DNA from: Parcubacteria group bacterium GW2011_GWA2_37_10
GTDB lineage: Bacteria; Patescibacteriota; Minisyncoccia; Minisyncoccales; Staskawiczbacteraceae
Direction: 5' to 3'
Length of the DNA: 32,134 nt
NCBI GenBank assembly: GCA_000992015.1
Contig: LBSQ01000001.1
Span: 19,473-51,606 of the forward strand
Numbering within the stretch: position 1 is the first letter of the stretch; each line of letters starts with the position of its first letter. Below the pieces are notes generated by a model that was given only the letters and a program-made list of their open reading frames with translations, was not told where the DNA came from and ran no database searches. The position numbers and the translations under genes were made by a program. Of this stretch, positions 25,147-32,134 are shown one piece after another.

Positions 25147-26103
25147 TTAGCTTTCCAAATATTGTTTTAACTCTTCCGGCCCGACTGTTGCTGTACCCAA
25201 TTTGCCAACTACAATCCCAGCCGCGTGGTTTGCAATTATAGTCGCCTGTTCAAGGTTGGCGCCGGCGGCCAAAGCCAGAGTGGCAACAGCCACTACCGTA
25301 TCTCCTGCTCCGCTTACGTCAAACACTTCTCTTGCCACTGCTGGAAAATGTTTGACATTATTGTTTTCAAAAAGAGTTGCTCCCTTAGCTCCCCGAGTGA
25401 GCAAAACACTGCAATTTAATTGCTTCTGAATTATTTTTCCAGCTACCTCAAAATCGCTGACTCCGGATATTTCCAAAGATTCTTTCTGATTAGGGCTCAA
25501 AAGAGTAATGTTTTTGAAGAATGGCGCGTGTTTTGGTTTTACATCGCCAATAATCGGTTTTTTATATTTTACAGCCAAATTGACTATATTTTCGGCTAAA
25601 TTTTTAGTAATCAATCCTTTTGCATAATCTGAAACCACAATGCCGTCCCATTCTTTAATATGCAAAACGATAAATTCCAATAATTTTCTTTCGACATTAT
25701 CGTCAACATATTGAACATCTTCCTTATCTACTCTCACAACCTGCTGGCTTCTGGCAACAACTCTTATTTTCTGAATAGTCGGCTTTTTAGAATGTACCGT
25801 AACTCCTCCTATTTCAATCCCTCTTTTTTTGAACTCTGAAAGCAATATTTTTCCCGCTAAATCTTTTCCTACTAAGCCAACAATGAATGCTTTGCCGCCA
25901 AGAGCGGCAATATTTGCGGCAGTGTTTCCCGCTCCGCCCGGCACAAAACTCTCTCTGGCAACCACAACTACTGGAATTGGGGCTTCAGGCGAGATTCTGT
26001 CGGCATCTCCCCACATAAAGTGATCCAACATTAAATCGCCTATCACTCCGATTTTTTTTCCTTTAAAATTTTCCGTTATTTTAATTAGTTTATTTTTTTC
26101 CAT
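25147..26103 (-). CDS. PfkB-family D-glycero-beta-D-manno-heptose-7-phosphate kinase (HldE N-terminal domain-like, stand-alone)
   Basis: GVIGDLMLDHFMWGDADRISPEAPIPVVVV; FVPGGAGNTAANIAALGGKAF; VVSDYAKGLI; LLTRGAKGATLFE; FDVSGAGDTVVAVATLALAAGA. Confidence 0.93.
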   Translation of the reverse strand: MEKNKLIKITENFKGKKIGVIGDLMLDHFMWGDADRISPEAPIPVVVVARESFVPGGAGNTAANIAALGGKAFIVGLVGKDLAGKILLSEFKKRGIEIGGVTVHSKKPTIQKIRVVARSQQVVRVDKEDVQYVDDNVERKLLEFIVLHIKEWDGIVVSDYAKGLITKNLAENIVNLAVKYKKPIIGDVKPKHAPFFKNITLLSPNQKESLEISGVSDFEVAGKIIQKQLNCSVLLTRGAKGATLFENNNVKHFPAVAREVFDVSGAGDTVVAVATLALAAGANLEQATIIANHAAGIVVGKLGTATVGPEELKQYLES

Positions 26104-26125
26104 GTTTTTAGCGTAGCGATATTTT

Positions 26126-26494
26126 TTAGTCTCCCTTAATTATACGTTTTGAATCTTCTTCATAATGAGTGGTAGAAAATTCAAAAAGGTTTGAGTCTTC
26201 CAGAGCCGTCATTTGGTGCCTTAACCCAATTGGTATCTCAAGGCAGTCGCCCGACAAAAACATATAAGATTTTGCGGTTAAAATATCGTCTTCAAAACTG
26301 ACTTTTATTTCCATTTTTCCTGAAAAAAGATAAAATGTTTCGTGTTTTTTTTCGTGGTAATGAAAACTGCATTTTTTTCCTTTTTCAAAAAATAATAATT
26401 TTCCGCAATACTCCCTGTTGCTTATCCAGTCTTCAAAACCCCATCCTTTTTTATGTCTTTCTGGCTTATATGGTTTTGGCACTTCTTTGCTCAT
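26126..26494 (-). CDS. Cupin-domain protein (sugar-phosphate isomerase-like)
   Basis: WGFEDWISNREYCGKLLFFEKGKKCSFHYHEKKHETFYLFSGKMEIKV...LEIPIGLRHQMTA. Confidence 0.88.
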   Translation of the reverse strand: MSKEVPKPYKPERHKKGWGFEDWISNREYCGKLLFFEKGKKCSFHYHEKKHETFYLFSGKMEIKVSFEDDILTAKSYMFLSGDCLEIPIGLRHQMTALEDSNLFEFSTTHYEEDSKRIIKGD

Positions 26495-26500
26495 TAAAAT

Positions 26501-27559
26501 TCAACTTTTAGAATTTATAATCTCCTGAACTTTATTAAAAACTATTTCAGGAGTTATTTTTTTTAAACACTCGTGTTTTTTGTTTGTATCGTAATTTTTA
26601 GTAAAAATATCATGATAGCGGTATCTGCATTTTTCTGAAATTATATGCACTCTTGGACCGACGGGTCCGGTTCTTTCCGGAATAGTTGGGCCAAAAATAG
26701 CGATTAAATTAGCGCTAGTTGTTGCGGCAATATGGCTAAGACCGGTGTCTGAAGAAACAAATATTCTACATTGGTCAGTCAAGGCGGCTACCTGGCATAG
26801 TGTTTTCCCAATTACTGATATGGCTTTTTCTTCCAGCTCATTTTGCATTTTCAGACAAAGGTCTTTTTCTCCTAAAGACCCAAAAAGAAGAATAATGGCA
26901 TCGGGGCAGCCGTCTAAAATTTTCTTGCCCAGTTTAATAAAATTTTCTTTAGGCCATAATTTAAATTGCTGAGCTGTGCCCGACCCTATGGAAAAACCTA
27001 TTAAAATTTTATTTTCTAAACTATTTTTTTGAATAAATTCTTCGGCAAATTTTTTATCATCGGCTCCCATCTCAAAAAATGGTAATGGAGCGGGACTTTC
27101 TATCTTTATATCTAAAGCTTTCAATAAATTCAGATTGGTTTCTATTTTATGCTTGTCAACGTCAAGTTTTACTTGATTGGTATAAAATGTCAGTTTAGCT
27201 TTCCTGTATTCTCCCGCCCTGGTTTTAGCTCCAGTCAGAAAGGCGAATAAACTTCCCATCAGTGGATTTACACCGCTGGCGACAAAAACCAAATCATATT
27301 TTTCTTTCCTAAATTTGTGAATAAGTTTAATTTTGCTCAAAAAATTATTCTTTTGAAAATCAAAAAAGAAAATTTTATTGACAAACAAAGAATCTTGAAA
27401 AATTCCTGTCCTGCCCGTAGTGTAGCTGACAAAAATATCTATTATTGAAATTGAATCGGGAAAATTGTTTTTCAAAATCTGCAGGGCCGGCGAAAACATT
27501 ATCAAGTCCCCAACTCCTCCTGGATTTATTATTAAAATTTTGTGAGGGGGTTTTGACAT
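26501..27559 (-). CDS. Glycosyltransferase family 9 (ADP-heptose:LPS heptosyltransferase-like)
   Basis: ILIINPGGVGDLIMFSPALQILKNNFP; FSIGSGTAQQFKLWPKENFIKLGKKI; FVSSDTGLSHIAATTSANLIAIFGPTIPERTGP. Confidence 0.94.
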   Translation of the reverse strand: MSKPPHKILIINPGGVGDLIMFSPALQILKNNFPDSISIIDIFVSYTTGRTGIFQDSLFVNKIFFFDFQKNNFLSKIKLIHKFRKEKYDLVFVASGVNPLMGSLFAFLTGAKTRAGEYRKAKLTFYTNQVKLDVDKHKIETNLNLLKALDIKIESPAPLPFFEMGADDKKFAEEFIQKNSLENKILIGFSIGSGTAQQFKLWPKENFIKLGKKILDGCPDAIILLFGSLGEKDLCLKMQNELEEKAISVIGKTLCQVAALTDQCRIFVSSDTGLSHIAATTSANLIAIFGPTIPERTGPVGPRVHIISEKCRYRYHDIFTKNYDTNKKHECLKKITPEIVFNKVQEIINSKS

Positions 27560-27562
27560 AAA

Positions 27563-28324
27563 TTAAGGTTTTTTAAAATATACTCCTGTATCGTCTATTT
27601 TAATCAATTCCGGGTTTATTTTTCTTTCTGCAAAAAACTCGTCTAATGCCTTCTTGGCGCCATCCCAACAACCATAATCATCTAAAACAACATATCCTCC
27701 GATTATAACATTATCGTACAAATTATCAAGGCAGACTTTTGTGGATTCATACCAATCGCCATCTAGCCGCAAAAACGCGATTTTACCAATTTTTTCTTTG
27801 GATTCTGGCAGAGTATTTTGAAACCAACCCTTTTTAATTATAATATTGTCTGGGTTAAGCTTTAGTTTTTTAAAAAATATTTCTTTAACATCTTCTAGCG
27901 AGCCAACGCACCTATCTATTGTTTTCAAATTTCCTCCGGCTTTGTTTTGCGCATATTCTTTTGCTATGGGCCCATCTTTTTGTGTCGGCTCGGGTAAACC
28001 CTCAAAAGAATCAAAAAGCCATATCTTTCTGCCAGAGCTAAATTTTTGCGCCTCAAAAGCCATAACAGCAACGCAACCGCCCTTCCAAACCCCGCACTCA
28101 ACAAAAGCGCCAGAGATTTTATTTTTTTCAACTAAATTTGCCAATTCATAAACATTAGACAACCTTGCGTATCCGACCATTGTATAAGGATATACTTTTT
28201 TAAACAGCCATAATTTTTTAAAATTTAAAAAATCTATTAAAGGAATACTTTTTACAAGCATTAACTTTTTGGCAAAGCTAAATAAAATTTTATTTTTTCT
28301 AACTATATTTTTAAATTGTTGCAT
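27563..28324 (-). CDS. TylF/MycF-family (macrocin O-methyltransferase-like) methyltransferase
   Basis: GAFVECGVWKGGCVAVMAFEAQ; IWLFDSFEGLPEPTQKDGP; IAFLRLDGDWYESTKVCLDNLYDNVIIGGYVVLDDYGCWDGAKKALDEFF. Confidence 0.93.
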   Translation of the reverse strand: MQQFKNIVRKNKILFSFAKKLMLVKSIPLIDFLNFKKLWLFKKVYPYTMVGYARLSNVYELANLVEKNKISGAFVECGVWKGGCVAVMAFEAQKFSSGRKIWLFDSFEGLPEPTQKDGPIAKEYAQNKAGGNLKTIDRCVGSLEDVKEIFFKKLKLNPDNIIIKKGWFQNTLPESKEKIGKIAFLRLDGDWYESTKVCLDNLYDNVIIGGYVVLDDYGCWDGAKKALDEFFAERKINPELIKIDDTGVYFKKP

Positions 28325-29465
28325 TATTTTCTAAAAATTTCCATTCTTTAATAATATTCTTAATGTTAAAATCTTTTGCTCTTTGTTTGGATTTCTCAAT
28401 TAAATTATTTGACAATTTTTTATCGGTTAATACGTTTATTACGGCTTCTGCTAATTTTTTTTCGCTGTCTGGTAAAGAATCAATCGGGGGTAAAATTCCA
28501 AACTCTGCGTATTCGATATCTTTTGTTTGGTAATTTATATCAGTTTCAGGAGCCAAAATCTCTCTTGGCCCCGATTTACAATCTGTTGATATAATAGGGA
28601 TGCCGCAAGCCATTGCTTCCAAAATTGAACAAGGCAAACCTTCCCGCAAGGAAGCCAGAACAAATACTTTTGCTTTGGCTAAAAACCTAAATGGGTTATC
28701 CTGACGGCCCAATAAATATACACTATCCTCAAAACCCAATTCTTTAATAAGTTGCTCCAAAAATTCTTTATTCTCACCGGCTCCTAAAATCACTAACTTA
28801 GCTGTTTTAATTTCATTTTTTATTTCCTTAAAAGATTTTATCAGTGATTCGTAATTTTTTTCTATAGACAGTCTGCCCATAGTAATTATAACCGGATTTT
28901 TAAAAATTTCTCCATATTCTGGCTCAATCGGAAAATCCGCTTGTTCTCGGATTTTTTCCACATTCACCGGATTATAAATAATTTTTATTTTTTCTTTTTT
29001 AATTCCGAAGTTGCTTGTCAAATCTTCTGCTACTGTTTTTGAAACGCAAATAACTTTTTTCGATTTATTAAAAAGCAACTTAATTATACTTTTTTCTATA
29101 ATTCCTCCATGAGATTTTGACCAAAGACTGTGCGCGCCTACTAATGTTTTTGAGGGACTTGTTAGAATACCCATCAAATCCGATGGAAATCCAAACGTAA
29201 TTATATAATCCGGGTTTTCTTTTCTGACTATTTTTTTAAATAAAAAAAAACCTTTTAAGAAATAATATATTTTAAACAAAAAACCGTTGGAAAGCGACAT
29301 ATCTAAAGAAATCATTTTCCCCTTATACGGGTAAAAAACCTCATTTTTGAACAAAACAATAATTTTTTCAATTGAATCTGGCAAACCCAAAGACAGATCG
29401 GATACCACTCTTTCTCCACCCCCCATGCTTAAGGTGGGAATTAAAAAAATAACTTTTTTATTCAT
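28311..29465 (-). CDS. Glycosyltransferase family 4
   Basis: FLIPTLSMGGGERVVSDL; VIITMGRLSIEKNYESLIKSF; FVLASLREGLPCSILEAMACGIPIISTDCKSGPREIL. Confidence 0.95.
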   Translation of the reverse strand: MNKKVIFLIPTLSMGGGERVVSDLSLGLPDSIEKIIVLFKNEVFYPYKGKMISLDMSLSNGFLFKIYYFLKGFFLFKKIVRKENPDYIITFGFPSDLMGILTSPSKTLVGAHSLWSKSHGGIIEKSIIKLLFNKSKKVICVSKTVAEDLTSNFGIKKEKIKIIYNPVNVEKIREQADFPIEPEYGEIFKNPVIITMGRLSIEKNYESLIKSFKEIKNEIKTAKLVILGAGENKEFLEQLIKELGFEDSVYLLGRQDNPFRFLAKAKVFVLASLREGLPCSILEAMACGIPIISTDCKSGPREILAPETDINYQTKDIEYAEFGILPPIDSLPDSEKKLAEAVINVLTDKKLSNNLIEKSKQRAKDFNIKNIIKEWKFLENNATI

Positions 29466-30406
29466 AATTTTGATTCTTTAAGTTCAACTAATATCGTCCC
29501 GTTGTTTCGTCTTAGAATTTTACCCAAAACCCACAAAAATGCCGCCGGAACCGTTCCGATCAAATAATTTTTGAAACAACCCAGAAAATAAACTGTCCTT
29601 AAAAAAAATAAAGATTTTGGCTTATTTTTTGAAACAGTTAAAGATTTGCCGACTAGCCCGGTTCTAAATTTACTTGTCATAGCCTCGGAAAAAGTTTTGA
29701 ATTGCTCCACATAATCAACGCGGGATATACTAAATCCCTTTTTTTTGAATATGTTTGAAACTGCCTGCTCGTTCCATCTGGTAAAATAATGAGGCGGAAA
29801 ATCCCAATGGTTTAAATTTACCAGCATTCTTTCCCTACAAGGCGCGTTTAAAACAACCGTGCCATTGGGTTTCAGCAGGTTTTTGACATTCTGAATAAAT
29901 TCCAACGGGTCATCTAAATAACCTATCACTGCCAAACAACTGATAATATCAAACTTTGGCAAGTCCGTTTTCTTAAAAAAATCCTCAAAAGATAATGCAA
30001 AAACTCTCTCTAATCCAAAATATTCTTTGGCAATTCTGATATTTTCTTTATCAAAATCCACGCCCCAAACTTCGCATCCTCTTTTTTTAAGTTCTGCAAT
30101 AAACTCGCCAGCAGCGCAACCTAAATCTAAAACCCTTGTACCTTTGGGAAAGCTTTTGTGTGTTTTCAAAAATTTTTTGTGGTATCCCGCATAAATTTTT
30201 GGTTTAATGGCATTTTTTATTCTGAAAGCTTTTTCCTCATACCAGCTAAGTTTTGGGATTTCTAAGGGTAGCCAAAATTGAACCTGGCATTCAGAACATT
30301 GATATAAAGAAAATTTATCTTGTTTCTTTTCAAAATCTCTAATAAATTTAAATTTTTTGCCTTGTTTGCAAATTGGACAAATTTTAGGGTATTCTTGAAA
30401 TGGCAT
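29462..30406 (-). CDS. Class I SAM-dependent methyltransferase with N-terminal zinc-binding motif (start reassigned from the track ORF start at 30586)
   Basis: MPFQEYPKICPICKQGKKF...YQCSECQVQFW; RVLDLGCAAGEFIAELKKRGCEVWGVDFD. Residues 1-60 of the track ORF are the translation of the fold-back element at 30427-30590. Confidence 0.88.
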   Translation of the reverse strand: MPFQEYPKICPICKQGKKFKFIRDFEKKQDKFSLYQCSECQVQFWLPLEIPKLSWYEEKAFRIKNAIKPKIYAGYHKKFLKTHKSFPKGTRVLDLGCAAGEFIAELKKRGCEVWGVDFDKENIRIAKEYFGLERVFALSFEDFFKKTDLPKFDIISCLAVIGYLDDPLEFIQNVKNLLKPNGTVVLNAPCRERMLVNLNHWDFPPHYFTRWNEQAVSNIFKKKGFSISRVDYVEQFKTFSEAMTSKFRTGLVGKSLTVSKNKPKSLFFLRTVYFLGCFKNYLIGTVPAAFLWVLGKILRRNNGTILVELKESKL

Positions 30407-30426
30407 GATGTTTAAGGCTTTGATGT

Positions 30427-30590
30427 TACCTTGAATTACGAAATGACCTTCAACTCTTTTGCTTTGCTTTTGCCTATGCCTTTGCAAAAATTTTTCGGCA
30501 GAACACCCTGTGTATGCCTCAAAATTTTTGCTTCGGCTCGGCTGAAAATCAAAGCAAATTCGTTCGGAAAGCATTTCGCAACTCAAGGTA
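30427..30590. mobile_element. MITE-like fold-back element, 19-bp imperfect terminal inverted repeats ending in TA
   Basis: TACCTTGAATTACGAAATG (30427-30445) vs reverse complement of 30572-30590 = TACCTTGAGTTGCGAAATG; nested stems TTTGCTTTG/CAAAGCAAA (30458-30466/30550-30558) and GCAAAAATTTT/AAAATTTTTGC (30484-30494/30521-30531). Confidence 0.7.
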
Positions 30591-31991
30591 TATTAATTTA
30601 TAATCATTAGTGTCTTCTTTTTGGCCCGCCAAAATAATACTGCCATTAATCGTATTTCTAAGACACGAAATAATAAAACGACAATTAATATCCTCTAAAC
30701 CATCTATGTTGGGTTTATTGATTAAATCATTTCGCATCTTATTTTTTAATTCCTCAAAGTTTTTTATTTTTTGGCATGCAGGGTGGAAAAAATAAGATGC
30801 GCTTCCCAAAACATAGGTTGTCTTACCGGCGAGGGCTGATTCCATTCCAACGGTGCTGGTCAAAGTGATGACAGCTGCTGATTTTTTAACAATCTGTCCC
30901 ACGTTCTCGCGCGGAGAAATTAAAACCACATTAGGCAGTTCTTTTAGTTTTTTATAAAAACTTCCGGATCTCAACCCAACACAGCCCGGATGCTCTTTCA
31001 CATACAATTTATAAGGAAAGGGCAGGGCAAAGGCGATATTTTTAATGGTGGTTAGTTGGTCGGAGTAATAAGTTGCCCAAATAGATGTAGAAGCTTCCGG
31101 CGGACCCTGCAAAGGATAAAAGAAAAAATTATCATTATCGCTGATTTTAGAAAAAACATTTTTCTGAAATAAAATTTTAAGCTTTCTTTTTTCCGCCTTC
31201 CATGGAGTAGTAAGCGCATACCTCAAAGCGATTTCTGTTTCGTAATCAAAATTTTTAAACTTTTTGCTTCTAAAAAAACATCTCAACAAAAAGGGACCCG
31301 CTTCTTTTATTCTTTTAATATAGTGTTTTAAAATACTTAACTGAGTAAGATAATTTCCCGCCATACCCAAATTAAAATAAGAAGGCAAGGACTCATGGGT
31401 TATAAATTTCTCTATAAAGTTTTGAGCAAATTCTTTTTCTTTTACCGATATATCCTCGTTCCTGATCTCTTTAAAAGTTTTTTCATATTTTGAAAAGGTA
31501 AATTCCGAATCGTAAATGTCTAATCTGCCCTCAAATCTGGAGTTGCCCAACCCAAAATATGGTGCATTGTTGATTTTGCAAAAGTTATAAGCAATTTCGT
31601 GGAATAAACCCGCTGGCGGTTCACCTATTATTACATCTGGTTTTTCCTGCAAAAATAGAAATTCAAAAAATTGATAGGTCTGGGATATTACATTAAACGA
31701 ATTATTATAGCCAAAGAAGCCCGATGGCTTATATCTGTCAAAAGTAGGAAAAAATTCTTTCCACGATAAATTGCCGAACTCTTTTTGGCCTGGTTTATAA
31801 TTTTTAACGCACCAGTCAACCCTAGAGATAAATTTAGCTTTATCGGAAAAAATTTTCTTCTTGGTAAATTCAATAATCTTGCTATTCATAGCAATCAAGC
31901 ATTCATCTCCTTGTTCTATTGCCTGTTCGGCTAATTTAGCGAAAAATTCCGGGAAGCACGAAGAGTTATTTACTATGAAAAGCCATTTCAT
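30549..31991 (-). CDS. Capsule polysaccharide biosynthesis-like (KpsS/LipB-type) protein; C-terminal residues overlap the fold-back element
   Basis: FFFYPLQGPPEASTSIWATYYSDQLTTIKNIAFALPFPYKLYVKEHPGCVGLRSGSFYKKLKELPNVVLISPRENVGQIVKKSAAVITLTSTVGMESALAGKTTYVLG. Confidence 0.75.
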   Translation of the reverse strand: MKWLFIVNNSSCFPEFFAKLAEQAIEQGDECLIAMNSKIIEFTKKKIFSDKAKFISRVDWCVKNYKPGQKEFGNLSWKEFFPTFDRYKPSGFFGYNNSFNVISQTYQFFEFLFLQEKPDVIIGEPPAGLFHEIAYNFCKINNAPYFGLGNSRFEGRLDIYDSEFTFSKYEKTFKEIRNEDISVKEKEFAQNFIEKFITHESLPSYFNLGMAGNYLTQLSILKHYIKRIKEAGPFLLRCFFRSKKFKNFDYETEIALRYALTTPWKAEKRKLKILFQKNVFSKISDNDNFFFYPLQGPPEASTSIWATYYSDQLTTIKNIAFALPFPYKLYVKEHPGCVGLRSGSFYKKLKELPNVVLISPRENVGQIVKKSAAVITLTSTVGMESALAGKTTYVLGSASYFFHPACQKIKNFEELKNKMRNDLINKPNIDGLEDINCRFIISCLRNTINGSIILAGQKEDTNDYKLIYLELRNAFRTNLL

Positions 31992-32134
31992 ATTTGCGTA
32001 TTTTTAATAAACGGTTTAATTAATTCCCTTAAAAAAGCGACTTCTTTTTTACCGACGCCTTTAAATAAAAATATCAAAATACCATAAATAAAAGCGCCTA
32101 AAATAATTGATAATATAACATTAAACATACCCCA
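31988..32134 (-). CDS. C-terminal end of a membrane protein, probably a second flippase (truncated by window edge)
   Basis: Minus-strand translation WGMFNVILSIILGAFIYGILIFLFKGVGKKEVAFLRELIKPFIKNTQI*; the TGA overlaps the next ATG. Confidence 0.5.
   Translation of the reverse strand, partial: WGMFNVILSIILGAFIYGILIFLFKGVGKKEVAFLRELIKPFIKNTQI

Noticed and set aside
30407-30586. N-terminal 60-aa extension of the methyltransferase ORF (MSCEMLSERICFDFQPSRSKNFEAYTG...)
   Set aside because: Sequence falls almost wholly in the fold-back element; the zinc-motif methyltransferase starts naturally at ATG 30406.
1-32134. tRNA, rRNA, defence-system, integrase or prophage genes
   Set aside because: Looked for but saw no convincing signature in the ORF translations or intergenic sequence; gene gaps are mostly very short.

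Overview
The window looks like part of an AT-rich genome of Patescibacteria/CPR (Parcubacteria-like) type. I infer this from protein style and small repeats; no 16S is present. Almost everything is on the minus strand. The left end holds a partial secA (its ORF runs off the window, so the ORF track missed it), an atypical SpeD/AdoMetDC-family protein, a ribosome hibernation factor, murB, and a secreted gluzincin-like metallopeptidase. The metallopeptidase's peptidoglycan-binding C-terminus lies in another frame. From about 5.9 kb to the right end runs a long surface-glycan cluster: 4,6-dehydratase, DegT aminotransferase, acyltransferase, PIG-L deacetylase, WbqC, phosphoglycosyl transferase, GT2/GT4/GT9 enzymes, flippases, asparagine synthase-like amidotransferase, UDP-sugar dehydrogenase, epimerases, and an ADP-heptose module (kinase, nucleotidyltransferase-GmhB fusion, HldD). 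The most notable signals are: (1) two isolated, visibly higher-GC genes (PP2C-like and degenerate-Nudix-like), each with its own promoter and terminator, interrupting the operon; (2) a 164-bp MITE-like fold-back element with 19-bp inverted repeats at 30427-30590; (3) several in-frame palindromic mini-insertions in conserved proteins (SecA x3, aminotransferase, heptose fusion linker); (4) a short motif repeated directly upstream of three start codons; (5) an epimerase gene with an internal deletion; (6) a SpeD homologue with no visible polyamine context.
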